Assembly: GCA_028698995.1 (NCBI GenBank) | Contig: JAQVVM010000007.1 | Coordinates: 38,792-102,791 of the forward strand | Direction of reading: 5' to 3' | Length of the DNA stretch: 64,000 nt | From: Bacteroidales bacterium | GTDB lineage: Bacteria > Bacteroidota > Bacteroidia > Bacteroidales > PXBB01 | Shown: piece by piece, positions 46,062 through 55,638 of the stretch | Layout of the letters: the number at the start of each line of letters is the position of its first letter | Position numbering within the stretch: position 1 is the stretch's first letter | Translations under genes and position numbers: made by a program | Notes under the pieces: model-generated | Seen by the model: the letters and a program-made list of their open reading frames with translations, nothing else | Told to the model about the DNA's origin: nothing | Databases searched by the model: none

Positions 46062-47558
46062 TTATTTTGCAACCCTTTCAAGCCATTTTACCATAGCAAA
46101 CATAGCAAGCATCGAAAGCAAACACACAGTTACAAATGCCGTCCATGTGATTGAAATAGAAATATTTTCGTACATCATGGCGCCGAGGAATAAAGAGAAG
46201 TTACCAATAGCAGTGGCTGCTAGCCATCCTCCCTGCATTAAACCTTGCAAATGAACCGGTGCAACCTTTGAAACAAAGGAAAGACCAAGAGGAGAAATAA
46301 ACAATTCTGCGACTGTAAGTATAAAATATACAGAAAATAACAACCAAGGTGTTATACGTAATTCGTCGGGGAGGGCACCTTGTGCTGTAACATCCTTAAG
46401 TAATGGTAAACCAAGCGAGCCGATAGCCATAACAATAAAAGCCAATGCAGCGATACCCATACCTATGGCAATTTTCTTTGGAGTTGAAGGTTCTTTGCCT
46501 CTTTTTGACAAAGCATTAAATATCAGAATAATTATTGGAGTTAGAAAAACAACAAGAAAAGGATTGATTGATTGGAAAATTTCTACTGAAGGGAACAAAC
46601 CGCCAAGTAAAGTATAGTCCTTAGCAAACATCGTAAGGGTTAGACCATTTTGGTGAAACGAAAACCAAAAGAAAATTACAACTCCAAAAACTGCAAAAAG
46701 TGCCAAAATACGTTGTTTGATTTCTTTAGCATCTTGTTTAATCTCTTCTTTAGAAACAACATTAGCGGACTTTGATTTTCCTTGTGGGTTGGGTAAAATT
46801 TTCTTTGTAAATAAGAAAATCAATAAAGATATAAGCATAGCACCCACTGCTGTTAGAAAAGCATAATGAAAACCGGTGTTAAAAGCATTGAGATAGCTAT
46901 GTGCAAAATCAGTTAGATTTGAAGGAAGACTTCCTGAGACGGATGTTGCTAATTCAGTAAATTTACCATTAATAACATCTTCTGTCATTTTACCATCAAG
47001 ATATTGATGACACATACCAGGCAAATCTGCATTGTAGGCATAACCTTGCATCTTAACGAAAGTATTTCTCACCCAAGTGGCCATAAATGGAGCAAACATC
47101 GCTCCCACATTGATGAACATATAAAAAATCTGGAACCCTGAATCGCGTTTGCTACGATACTGATCATTGTCGTACATCTGTCCAACAAGCGCCTGAAGGT
47201 TGCCTTTAAATAAACCATTACCAAATGCAATAATAAGTAGTGCACCTAAAGCAATGTACTTTGAGGTGATTAATGCAGGAGTGGCCAAAAAAACATAACC
47301 AGCAGACATAGTAATTAAACCAGCTATGATAGTACCCTTATAATTACGTAATCTGTCAGCAATGATACCACCAACCAAAGCAAGGATATAGATGGCTCCG
47401 TAAAAAATGGAGTACAACTGTCCTGCTTCAGTTCCAGTAAGGTTAAATTTCGACATTAAAAACAATGTAAGAATAGCCATCATGGTATAAAACCCAAAAC
47501 GCTCTCCCATATTTGCCAGTGCAGCGGCAATTAATCCCTTTGGTTGTCCTTTAAACAT
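46062..47558 (-). CDS. POT/PTR2 family proton-dependent oligopeptide transporter
   Basis: The 498-aa protein has about 12-14 membrane helices and the POT motif at helix 1 (AALANMGERFGFYTMMAIL, carrying the ExxER-like proton site in reduced form, GERF), plus GGIIADR in the loop of helices 2-3 and FYMFINVGAMFAPFMATWVRN, the PTR2 signature. These carriers import di- and tripeptides with protons across the inner membrane. The ExxER glutamates are partly replaced, which may matter for coupling. Confidence 0.9.
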   Translation of the reverse strand: MFKGQPKGLIAAALANMGERFGFYTMMAILTLFLMSKFNLTGTEAGQLYSIFYGAIYILALVGGIIADRLRNYKGTIIAGLITMSAGYVFLATPALITSKYIALGALLIIAFGNGLFKGNLQALVGQMYDNDQYRSKRDSGFQIFYMFINVGAMFAPFMATWVRNTFVKMQGYAYNADLPGMCHQYLDGKMTEDVINGKFTELATSVSGSLPSNLTDFAHSYLNAFNTGFHYAFLTAVGAMLISLLIFLFTKKILPNPQGKSKSANVVSKEEIKQDAKEIKQRILALFAVFGVVIFFWFSFHQNGLTLTMFAKDYTLLGGLFPSVEIFQSINPFLVVFLTPIIILIFNALSKRGKEPSTPKKIAIGMGIAALAFIVMAIGSLGLPLLKDVTAQGALPDELRITPWLLFSVYFILTVAELFISPLGLSFVSKVAPVHLQGLMQGGWLAATAIGNFSLFLGAMMYENISISITWTAFVTVCLLSMLAMFAMVKWLERVAK

Positions 47559-47595
47559 AATAATTTAAGTTTTAGTTAATAATATTTTTCCTGCA

Positions 47596-47603
47596 CAAAT
47601 ATA
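47596..47603 (-). promoter_or_regulatory. Bacteroidota -7 promoter element for the POT transporter
   Basis: On the minus strand TATATTTG matches TAnnTTTG, 37 bp before the ATG at 47558. Confidence 0.45.
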
Positions 47604-47654
47604 AATAAAAATCCAAATAACCATTCGTAATTAAATGTGTTAAAAAAATAATTT

Positions 47655-47685
47655 TCCCCTTATATATAAAAAGGGGATATATTTG
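47655..47685 (+). promoter_or_regulatory. -7 element with adjacent short inverted repeat upstream of the beta-helix genes
   Basis: TATATTTG (47678-47685) is a TAnnTTTG element 23 bp before the ATG at 47709. Directly upstream, CCCCTT (47656-47661) and AAGGGG (47671-47676) form an inverted repeat, the only GC-rich DNA in this spacer and a possible operator. Confidence 0.45.
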
Positions 47686-47708
47686 TGTAAAAATTTAATT
47701 TATTAAAC

Positions 47709-50459
47709 ATGAAATACATAATACTTTCTTTATTTTTCATCTTATATCTGAATGTATTTTCAGCAGATTACACGGTTATAAATACTTCTGACAGCGGTCC
47801 TGGTTCTTTGCGTGAAGCTGTTACTTCGGCCAATAGCGCCGTAGGAGCAGACAATATCTTTTTCAATATCCCACAATCAGACCCAAATTACAACAGTACA
47901 ACAGGAACTTGGACAATAACACTTCTAAGCACTCTGCCCTACATTTCCGGAGGTAATACAAATATTGATGCCACTACACAAACTGTAAATCAAGGCAATA
48001 CCAATCCACTTGGGCCGGAAATACATTTAACTTGTTCAAGCCCGTTGGATTATTCATTTATACTTATAATGTCGGGGAATACCATAAAGGGTTTTATTAT
48101 AACGGGTTTTACAAATGGCATCTTATTATACAATGCTACATCGACAAATAATACAATTACTGAGAATTATATTGGTACAAATCACTCAGGAACAGCAGCA
48201 ATGCCAAATAATCATGGTATTTCTGTAGCTGGAAATGCAAATAACAACACCATTTCTAATAATTTAATATCCGGCAACAGTATCAGTGGCATAGGTATCA
48301 ATGATGCAACGAATACACATATCAAGGGCAATAAAATTGGCACCGATATATCCGGGATGTTACCTTTGCCCAATCAATTTGGCATTGTCATCCAAGATGC
48401 TTCATTAAATAATGTCGGAGGTAATGACACAAACTTCAGGAACCTGATTTCGGGAAATCTGTTTGCCGGTATTGTCATTGACGGGGCAAACAGTTTGTAT
48501 AATAAAATTCAGGGAAACTATATTGGTACTGACATTTCAGGAATGGATTCTGTTTCTAATGACCAAGGGATAATATTATCCTATGCAAAAAATACTACTA
48601 TTGGCGGCAATACACCTGCACAGAGAAATATAATTTCAGGGAACAGGAATGGTGGCATTGTTCTCAACGGTATCGGAACAAATGAAAATGTTATTTCAGG
48701 AAATTACATTGGCTCAGACAAAACAGGTTTAGCTCCTCTGTTTAATTATGCCGGTATAGTTCTTAAAAGCAAAGCCAATAAAAATACAATTGGAGGTTTA
48801 ACCCCCGAAGAAAGAAATATTATTTCCGGAAATATCGAGATGGGCGTCTATATTGAAGCATCCGACAGCAACAGAATAATTGGGAATTATATAGGCCCTG
48901 ATGTTACCGGAACCAACGCTTTTTATTACGGGGATACCCTTTTACAAGCTAATGGACTTGAACTAAATACAGTTTCAAAATACAATATGGTGGGTGGCTA
49001 TTTACCTGAGGAAAGAAATATTATTTCAGGTAACCGTGTGTATGGCATGGTATATTATGGCAACGCTTCAGAAAACCCTTTGATTGGTAATTACATCGGA
49101 ACAGATGCTACAGGTAACTATCCATTGCCCAATGCTACGGGTATTTGTGTTGACGGTGGTTCAGACCACAACTATATAAGGAACAACCTTTTATCAGGAA
49201 ATTTAAGCTATGGTATTTTTATCGTAACTACTGGTACAGACTACACTATTTTTACAGGAAATTTGGTAGGCACAAATGCAAATGGTACAGATACGATTCC
49301 TAATGACTCAGGCCTACTACTGGCCGGAGGCACTAAATTCAACACCATTGGGGGAAATACCCCTGCTGATAGAAATTTGTTCTCTGGCAACAGATATGCA
49401 GGTATTCAGATTGCTGATATTGGCACAAATCAGAATCTGATTAAGGGTAATTTTATTGGAACTGATATCTCCGGCATGTATGCCCTCCCTAATACCTATG
49501 GAATTGGATTTACAACAAATCCTGAAAACAATACCGTTGATAATAACCTGATTAGTGGTAATCACGACTTCGGACTGGCTTTATATGAAAATGCCCATGA
49601 CAACATCATAACAAATAACATCATAGGGCCATCCTCAGACTTACAACAGGCTTTAGGTAATGGGAAGGCAGGAATTATACTTTGGGGAGGAGCTAATGGG
49701 AACAAAATCGGCACAACCGGAAACGGCAATATTATTGCTTTTCACGATACAGCAGGCATTTTGCTTTGGGATAACAGCACCCTTTACAATACCATCTCTT
49801 CCAATTCAATTTATCAAAACACATTTCTTGGAATTGATATTTTTCCCCCATGGCTTAACACAAATGACCTTGGTGATATAGATGATGGGCCAAATGGACT
49901 TATGAACTTCCCTCTTATAGAACATGCCGCTTTTATGCCTCAATACAATTCCTTCTGGACATACGGTACCATAGACACACAACAGCCTGAAGGCACAATC
50001 ATTGAAGTGTTTTTGGCTGATCCGAATTTTGTGAACTATGGTGACGGAAAAACTTATCTTGGCTCTACCACTGCCGACAGTCTGGGTATCTGGAAGTTTT
50101 TCGGTATCGGTGCTATAGAAGGTGATGTCATCACAGCTACGGCAACTCACCCCAATGGTAATACTTCAGAGTTTTCACTGAATAAAACACTGACTCTTTC
50201 TCTTGAAGAAATAATTCCCGAAGAGATCTCTTGTTTCCCAAATCCGACAAATAATAAGATATTCATACGTTTTAACGACAACTCAAACTACATAGTAAGT
50301 TTGCAGGATTTATCAGGGAAATTAATATTCACGTCTTCAGGACAAAATGCCATGGAAATTAATTTTCCTCAGAATTCATCGAAAGGAATGTACATCCTGA
50401 AATGTATAAGCGAAGATGGTAAAAAAGCATCTGCAACAAAAATTCTATTTATTGACTAA
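47709..50459 (+). CDS. Secreted right-handed parallel beta-helix protein with T9SS domain
   Basis: The 916-aa protein has a signal peptide (MKYIILSLFFILYLNVFSA), an N-terminal CSLREA-like motif (NTSDSGPGSLREAVTSAN) and a long series of about 30-50 residue repeats with the phrases RNIISGN, NGI.I.G, N.I.GNYIGTD.SG and TIGG, the pattern of NosD/polysaccharide-lyase-type parallel beta helices. The tail (ISCFPNPTNNKIFIRF ... SSKGMYILKCISEDG) is a T9SS domain. No catalytic residues can be named; glycan binding or cleavage is possible. It is followed after 17 bp by a shorter paralog. Confidence 0.85.
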   Translation: MKYIILSLFFILYLNVFSADYTVINTSDSGPGSLREAVTSANSAVGADNIFFNIPQSDPNYNSTTGTWTITLLSTLPYISGGNTNIDATTQTVNQGNTNPLGPEIHLTCSSPLDYSFILIMSGNTIKGFIITGFTNGILLYNATSTNNTITENYIGTNHSGTAAMPNNHGISVAGNANNNTISNNLISGNSISGIGINDATNTHIKGNKIGTDISGMLPLPNQFGIVIQDASLNNVGGNDTNFRNLISGNLFAGIVIDGANSLYNKIQGNYIGTDISGMDSVSNDQGIILSYAKNTTIGGNTPAQRNIISGNRNGGIVLNGIGTNENVISGNYIGSDKTGLAPLFNYAGIVLKSKANKNTIGGLTPEERNIISGNIEMGVYIEASDSNRIIGNYIGPDVTGTNAFYYGDTLLQANGLELNTVSKYNMVGGYLPEERNIISGNRVYGMVYYGNASENPLIGNYIGTDATGNYPLPNATGICVDGGSDHNYIRNNLLSGNLSYGIFIVTTGTDYTIFTGNLVGTNANGTDTIPNDSGLLLAGGTKFNTIGGNTPADRNLFSGNRYAGIQIADIGTNQNLIKGNFIGTDISGMYALPNTYGIGFTTNPENNTVDNNLISGNHDFGLALYENAHDNIITNNIIGPSSDLQQALGNGKAGIILWGGANGNKIGTTGNGNIIAFHDTAGILLWDNSTLYNTISSNSIYQNTFLGIDIFPPWLNTNDLGDIDDGPNGLMNFPLIEHAAFMPQYNSFWTYGTIDTQQPEGTIIEVFLADPNFVNYGDGKTYLGSTTADSLGIWKFFGIGAIEGDVITATATHPNGNTSEFSLNKTLTLSLEEIIPEEISCFPNPTNNKIFIRFNDNSNYIVSLQDLSGKLIFTSSGQNAMEINFPQNSSKGMYILKCISEDGKKASATKILFID

Positions 50460-50476
50460 AATATTACCTGAAATCT

Positions 50477-52528
50477 ATGAGAAAATTCATTTTTCTAATT
50501 TTTGCCGTTTTTCTTCAAACAAACCTTGTTATAGGAGCTGTTTTCACAGTTACAAATTCTCTTGATAACGGTTCCGGTTCCTTAAGAAGTGCTCTTCAAT
50601 CTGCCATATACACGCCGGCACCCCCACACCAGATTGTATTTAATATTCCAACATCTGATAATGGTTATAATGCTACTAAAGGAACATGGACTATCAACCT
50701 GACAAGGCCCTTACCCTATATAACATCAGGTCAGATAAAAATTGACGCCACAACACAAACTACTTATGCAGGGAATACCAATATTAACGGTCCTGAAATT
50801 GAATTAGACGGAGCATATAATGTGGATTATGCATTTCATATTTTCAACGCTGCCAATGTGGAGGTAAGAGGTTTTGTAATCAAGCGCTTTATCTATGGCA
50901 TTCAAATCTCTGGAAGTAGTGCTGTCCATAATATTATTGCAGGTAATTACATAGGTGTAAATCACAATGCAAGTGATACAATCGGTTGCTATATAGGCAT
51001 AGAAATACTATCACTGGCTTCTGAAAACCTTATCGGAGGGCCTCAAATCCAGGACAGAAATATTGTCAGTGGCAATCAACATATTGGCATTCGTTTATTA
51101 CATTCGAGCAATAATACAATAATAAATAATTATGTAGGTCTTGACCGAACAGGAGAAATTGCCCTTCCAAACTATGATGGTATCAGCCTTGAAGCCTTAA
51201 CACAAAACAACATCATCGGAGGTCTTACACCTCAAGAAAGGAACGTAGTCTCTGGAAATATTGCTTACGGAATACCGCTTATTGGATTGCATACCCGATA
51301 CAATAAAATAATCGGGAATTATATTGGCACAAATGCAAGTGGAACAGCACCGGTTCCAAATACGTATGGGGTTTTGTTTGATGATGGTTCAAGGTATAAT
51401 CAGGTGGGAGGCTACCAGACAGGAGAGTCGAATCTGATTTCAGGAAATTCAGGTTATGGCGTGTTTATTTATAATTATGGCACAATGGAAAATTATGTTG
51501 TTGGAAACCTCATAGGAACTGACTATACCGGTACTCAAGCGGTACCAAATGCCAATGGAATTGTAATAGATGGCATTGCAACCAATCACCTCATTGACAA
51601 AAACATAATATCAGGTAATATTCAACAAGGCATTGCCATTCACATAAGCGGCAGCAATGGCCATCATATAACCCGTAATAAAATCGGCACAGATATCAGT
51701 GGCTTATACCCCTTAGGTAATGGCGAAGACGGTATCAGAATAGCAGAAGGAGCTCAGCTTAACATAATAGGAGTTGCTCCCGACTCAGGGAATATTATAG
51801 CTTATAACGGTAACTGTGGTGTTACAATAATGACCCTTAATGATATTAAAAACCGTATTTCCGGCAACAGTATTTATGCAAATGCCGTGCAGGGCATCGA
51901 CCTTTACCCGCCCGGTCCTAACAGTAATGACGCAGGAGATACAGACTCAGGTCCAAATAATTTACAAAATTATCCAGTACTTCTTTCAGCAGTTTACAAT
52001 CAGACAACAGGTGAAACAACCTTAAATGGTTCAATTGATACTCAAAACCCTGATAGCTGTGTTATTGAATTTTTCCTTTCCGATGATGACAACCTTGGTT
52101 ACGGACAGGGTAAGGTTTTTATTGGATATGCCTCCCCTCTTGCAAATGGAAATTTCAGCCATATTTTTAACATGCCCCTTTCTCTGAATAAGCTGTGTGC
52201 TACAACCACAGATAAAGAGGGCAATACCTCAGAGTTTTCGCAAAACCTGCTTTTACCTCCTCCGGCCGGTATAAATACAAACAACAATGCTAAAAATGAG
52301 CTGAATATATTTCCTATGCCTGCCACTGATGTTTTATTTATCGAAAGACCTGATGATACTTTTACAAAATTATATCTTTACAATATCCAAGGGGAATTAA
52401 TTCAGTATCATCTCTTGAGTAATAAAATCCATTCTATTGATGTTTCTTTTTTAGCTTCAGGTACATATATTATTGAGATTGCATCTGAATCTGAAATGTA
52501 CAAGTCAAATCTTGTAATAGTCAGATAG
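50477..52528 (+). CDS. Secreted parallel beta-helix protein, shorter paralog, with T9SS domain
   Basis: The 683-aa protein repeats the layout of its upstream neighbour: signal peptide (MRKFIFLIFAVFLQTNLVIGA), SLDNGSGSLRSAL motif, beta-helix repeats (QDRNIVSGNQHIGIRL, NKIIGNYIGTNASGTAPVPNTYGV), a C-terminal sandwich (TTGETTLNGSIDTQNPDSCVIEFFLSD) shared with the first copy (YGTIDTQQPEGTIIEVFLAD), and a T9SS tail (LNIFPMPATDV ... LASGTYIIEIAS). In the tail the usual Y-P-N-P is F-P-M-P. The pair arose by tandem duplication followed by loss of several coils. Probable operon. Confidence 0.85.
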   Translation: MRKFIFLIFAVFLQTNLVIGAVFTVTNSLDNGSGSLRSALQSAIYTPAPPHQIVFNIPTSDNGYNATKGTWTINLTRPLPYITSGQIKIDATTQTTYAGNTNINGPEIELDGAYNVDYAFHIFNAANVEVRGFVIKRFIYGIQISGSSAVHNIIAGNYIGVNHNASDTIGCYIGIEILSLASENLIGGPQIQDRNIVSGNQHIGIRLLHSSNNTIINNYVGLDRTGEIALPNYDGISLEALTQNNIIGGLTPQERNVVSGNIAYGIPLIGLHTRYNKIIGNYIGTNASGTAPVPNTYGVLFDDGSRYNQVGGYQTGESNLISGNSGYGVFIYNYGTMENYVVGNLIGTDYTGTQAVPNANGIVIDGIATNHLIDKNIISGNIQQGIAIHISGSNGHHITRNKIGTDISGLYPLGNGEDGIRIAEGAQLNIIGVAPDSGNIIAYNGNCGVTIMTLNDIKNRISGNSIYANAVQGIDLYPPGPNSNDAGDTDSGPNNLQNYPVLLSAVYNQTTGETTLNGSIDTQNPDSCVIEFFLSDDDNLGYGQGKVFIGYASPLANGNFSHIFNMPLSLNKLCATTTDKEGNTSEFSQNLLLPPPAGINTNNNAKNELNIFPMPATDVLFIERPDDTFTKLYLYNIQGELIQYHLLSNKIHSIDVSFLASGTYIIEIASESEMYKSNLVIVR

Positions 52529-52599
52529 TTAAAAATGAACTGCCCCATTGCTCTGTGGTAGGGTATAAACTTTAAGTGGCTGTCTCAAAACCCGCCTTA

Positions 52600-52648
52600 G
52601 CTGAAAATCATCATTGCCCCATCCCTGAAGGGTGTGCTGATTTTCAGC
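52600..52648. repeat. Compound hairpin
   Basis: GCTGAAAATCA (52600-52610) and TGATTTTCAGC (52638-52648) form a perfect 11-bp stem. Its 27-nt loop contains the smaller hairpin CCCT-GA-AGGG (52623-52632), of a type seen in REP-like sequences. Confidence 0.6.
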
Positions 52649-52695
52649 GACTTCCACCCTTTAGAGAGGGGCAAAGTAGGTAGTGAAAATCACAA

Positions 52696-52949
52696 TATAT
52701 TAAGTACGATATTTATTTACACATTATTCAATCCGTTTTTTTATAGTCCGTAGGACTTTAATATTAATAAAAAATGTAAGTTCATTTTTTTTTATTGTCC
52801 GTATGGACATTAACAAAAGCAAGACTATAGTTCCCAATGTTAATTCCCTGACGGGAAATATTTAAAGTTTTGGTGTTATTTTATTAATGTTAATGCCATA
52901 CGGGCAAATTTTCAGTAGTAATGTGTAAATATTTAATAGGTTTTATATA
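52696..52949 (-). mobile_element. 254-bp four-hairpin element, copy A
   Basis: This noncoding element is the reverse complement of copy B (57708-57961) with two substitutions and two one-base indels over 254 bp. Ends are TATATTAAGTAC and TTTTATATA. It carries an internal 13-bp inverted repeat TATTTACACATTA (52714-52726, 52919-52931) and four hairpins starting at 52746 (GTCCGTAGGAC), 52797 (GTCCGTATGGAC), 52844 (TTCCCTGACGGGAA) and 52894 (TGCCATACGGGCA). The last has lost one base of its stem relative to copy B. Confidence 0.85.
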
Positions 52950-53121
52950 TTATAGTTTTGAAACAGCCTCTAATTAACAGCATACTTTGCATTAATTATC
53001 TTTACATATTTATAAGACGTAACAAATATTTAATCATTTTTTCACAAAAAATAAAACAACAAACAATTGGAAAATAAATATTTTTTTTATAAGTTTGTCT
53101 ATTCATTAAAAAACAAAAACT

Positions 53122-53937
53122 ATAAAAACAAAAACCACCTTAAAAATCTTACTTATGGTGCTGTTTTTTACAGTAGCAGCTATGCAAGCAAAAACACAAA
53201 TTGTGTATGTGGACATTGAACCAGACACTACAATTGAAATTCCTAATGTAACAGGTGTTTCAAATATTTTTGAATTTGATATAAATAATGATAGTATTAT
53301 TGATTATGCTTTTCTTGCAAGAAATATTAATTTGAACCCACAAGAAAGAAGAATATGGATTAGAAACTTTCAGAATCAAAATAAATTAACAGGTTGTTGT
53401 TCTGGTGGTTATTATTATCCATTATACAACAATGATACGGTTTCTACCACCGAAAATTGGTTTGGTATTATGGATGTTTTATCAACAGAAACTATGGTTC
53501 CATTTACCTGTTACCCTCCAATTGGAGATTTTTATGTCGGTTTAAAATTTATAGTTGCATCTGACACATTATTTGGCTGGGTTAGGTGTAGTGCAACAGA
53601 TAGCAATATTACAATAAAAGAATATGCGTACAATACTATTCCCAATTTATTTATATTAGCCGGTCAAACGGTTTTGGATTCTAGCTTAGTTCCCTTGTTT
53701 CCGGAACCTGCCGTTTTTATGAGTCAAAATCAATTGGTGGTTGCCTTAGGCCAATATCCGCTGCCACAAGGAGAGATAAGAATTGCAAACAACATGGGAC
53801 AGATAGTGAAAAGCGTGCCCATAGAATCAATTACCAATTATATTCCTATAACTGGCATAGCTCAAGGTTTATATATAATACAGATTGATACGCCGCAGGG
53901 TGGTATTACCAAAAAAGTATTCCTGCAAGAAAATTAA
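53122..53937 (+). pseudogene. Paralog 1 of the secreted T9SS array, start codon ATA
   Basis: The ancestral start corresponds to ATA at 53122: the DNA reads ATAAAAACAAAAACCACC where the other paralogs read ATGAAAACAAAAACCACC, in the same frame and followed by the same type of signal peptide. The first in-frame ATG is at 53155 and would give a 260-aa product with a shorter but still hydrophobic signal (MVLFFTVAAMQAKTQ). The body (VYVDIEPDTTIEIPNV, FDINNDSIIDYAF, LFGWVRCSATDSNITIKEYAYNTIPNLFILAGQT) and T9SS-like tail (GEIRIANNMGQIVKS ... QGLYIIQIDTPQ) are otherwise intact. It may still be translated from 53155. Its upstream DNA lacks the leader shared by paralogs 2-4. Confidence 0.6.
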
Positions 53938-53949
53938 AAGCAAACCTCC

Positions 53950-54771
53950 ATGAAAACAAAAACCACCCTTTTAATCTTAACCGCAGCACTGCTTATAAGC
54001 CTTTTTGCTGCAAAAACCAACGCCCAAATTGTTTACACCGACATTGATCCGGATACGACTATTTATGTCCCTAACGTTCCATATTATGTTGATGCAATGA
54101 ATAATTTTGAATTTGACATAAATAATGATTCAATCCCAGATTTTAGATTTATTGCAAGAAACTATTCTTATGAATCTACATATGGAATAATGCTGTCATT
54201 ATTAAAACGGAATAATAATTTTGTTTCTGGTGGATGTGCAAGTGGGGGATATAGAGAAGATATATTTATAAATGACACAATTTACAATAATTTAAACTGG
54301 TATTGGATAAAACATATAAAGACTACACCAAATATATTTGATTGTGAATTGCCTGTTGGCGATATTTATTTTGGCTTGATGCATGTTAAAAATTCAGATA
54401 CCTTATACGGCTGGGTCAGGTGCACTGCCACAAACAATTCTATAACTGTTAAAGATTATGCCTATAACACCATACCCAATATGTCCATTTTGGCAGGTCA
54501 AACAGAACTAGGTATTGGCAATTTTGCTCAATCAACAAATATTAATATATACGAAAATAGCGGTTACCTAAATGTCAGTATTACATATCCCTATCAAACA
54601 CAAGGACATATAAGAATTTATAACCAGCAGGGAGCATTGGTAAAAGCTGTCAGCATAAACGGGCAGCAAAACACCATACCCCTTGCAGGTTTGGCACAGG
54701 GTATTTATATAGTGCAAGTAGCCACACAAACAGAAATTGTTAATAAACAAATTTTTCTGCAAGAAAATTAA
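53950..54771 (+). CDS. Paralog 2 of the secreted T9SS array
   Basis: The 273-aa protein has signal peptide MKTKTTLLILTAALLISLF..NA, a conserved start of the mature chain (QIVYTDIDPDTTIYVPNV), a variable middle with a D-x-N-x-D-type turn (FDINNDSIPDF, possibly Ca2+ binding), a conserved GWVRCTATNNSITVKDYAYNTIPNM and a T9SS-like tail (RIYNQQGALVKA ... QGIYIVQVATQ). Function is unknown. The leader AAAAGCAAACCTCC before the ATG recurs before paralogs 3 and 4, 12-13 bp after each preceding stop, so the array is one transcript. Confidence 0.8.
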   Translation: MKTKTTLLILTAALLISLFAAKTNAQIVYTDIDPDTTIYVPNVPYYVDAMNNFEFDINNDSIPDFRFIARNYSYESTYGIMLSLLKRNNNFVSGGCASGGYREDIFINDTIYNNLNWYWIKHIKTTPNIFDCELPVGDIYFGLMHVKNSDTLYGWVRCTATNNSITVKDYAYNTIPNMSILAGQTELGIGNFAQSTNINIYENSGYLNVSITYPYQTQGHIRIYNQQGALVKAVSINGQQNTIPLAGLAQGIYIVQVATQTEIVNKQIFLQEN

Positions 54772-54783
54772 AAGCAAACCTCC

Positions 54784-55626
54784 ATGAAAACAAAAACCAC
54801 CCTTTTAATCTTTACCGCAGCACTGCTTATAAGCCTTTTTGCTGCAAAAACCAAGGCCCAAATTGTATATGTGGATATTGAGCCAGATACCACTATCTAC
54901 GTGCCGGATGTTGCATGAAATATTGATTCATCACAACAATACAAACTTGATTTAAATTCCAACGGCATAAATGATTTTATATTTACCGCACGTAATTATT
55001 ATAAAAATTGGAAAGGGCCACAATATGGTAAAACACTCGGAATAAGTAAATTAACAACAGAGACCACTTTTGTTACTGGTCTTTGCGATATTGGTATAAA
55101 TCGGGAAGATATTTCATTTAACGACACAATTAATAAAAATTTGAACTGGGGTCAAGTTAGATACTTTCTTTTTCTCTTAAATGATTTCGGTTCAACGTGT
55201 TATTTGCCTATAGGAGATGCATATATCGGGTTGAAGTTTATAGAAAGCACGGATACCTTATACGGATGGGTAAGGTGTACTGCCACAAACAATTCTATAA
55301 CTGTTAAAGATTTTGCTTACAACACCATACCCAATATGCCCATTTTGGCAGGGCAAACTGAACTAGGTATTGGCAATTTTGCACCATCTTCAAATATAAA
55401 TATATTCGAAAACAGCGGTTTCTTGTATGTAAACATTACATATCCAGCACAAGCACAAGGTTATATAAAAATTTACAGCCAACAGGGTGCATTGGTAAAA
55501 GCAGACAGCATAAACGGGCAGCAAAACACCATACCCCTTGCAGGTTTGGCACAGGGTATTTATATAGTGCAAGTAGCCACACAATCAGAAATTGTTAATA
55601 AACAAATTTTTCTGCAAAAAAATTAA
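54784..55626 (+). pseudogene. Paralog 3 of the secreted T9SS array, interrupted by an in-frame TGA
   Basis: From the ATG at 54784 the frame is open to 55626 (280 codons) except for TGA at codon 45 (54916-54918), just after VYVDIEPDTTIYVPDVA. Beyond it the protein continues normally (LDLNSNGINDFIFTARNYY, GWVRCTATNNSITVKDFAYNTIPNM, tail QGIYIVQVATQSE), with no frameshift. The signal peptide and the last ~110 codons are almost identical to paralog 2 at DNA level. A recent nonsense mutation is the simplest reading. Recoding is unlikely because TGA is used as a normal stop elsewhere, for example in mgtE. Confidence 0.8.
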
Positions 55627-55638
55627 AAGCAAACCTCC

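Larger units (their letters stand above)
52578..52968. mobile_element. Degenerate MITE-like element with GGCTGTYTCAAAAC ends, host of copy A
   Basis: GGCTGTCTCAAAAC (52578-52591) and GTTTTGAAACAGCC (52955-52968) are inverted repeats matching at 13 of 14 positions, a form common at ends of insertion sequences in Bacteroidota. There is no transposase between them; 254 of the 391 bp are copy A. I cannot see a target-site duplication. It may be a relic or a non-autonomous element. Confidence 0.55.
52529..53121. other. 593-bp noncoding region built of nested repeats
   Basis: No open frame here looks real. From left to right: the left end of an older element (52578), a complex hairpin (52600-52648) with CCCTGAAGGG in its loop, element copy A (52696-52949), the right end of the older element (52968), then about 150 bp of AT-rich DNA leading to the first gene of the paralog array. 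Confidence 0.7.

Noticed and set aside
52746..52906. CRISPR-like array, because short palindromes recur every ~50 bp.
   Set aside because: The palindromes are only 11-14 bp, differ in stem sequence, number four, and the whole block is duplicated as one 254-bp unit; there are no cas genes.
54916..54918. TGA read as an amino acid (altered code or selenocysteine).
   Set aside because: TGA ends mgtE and other genes normally, no SECIS-like hairpin is evident, and paralogs have no Cys or Trp at this site.
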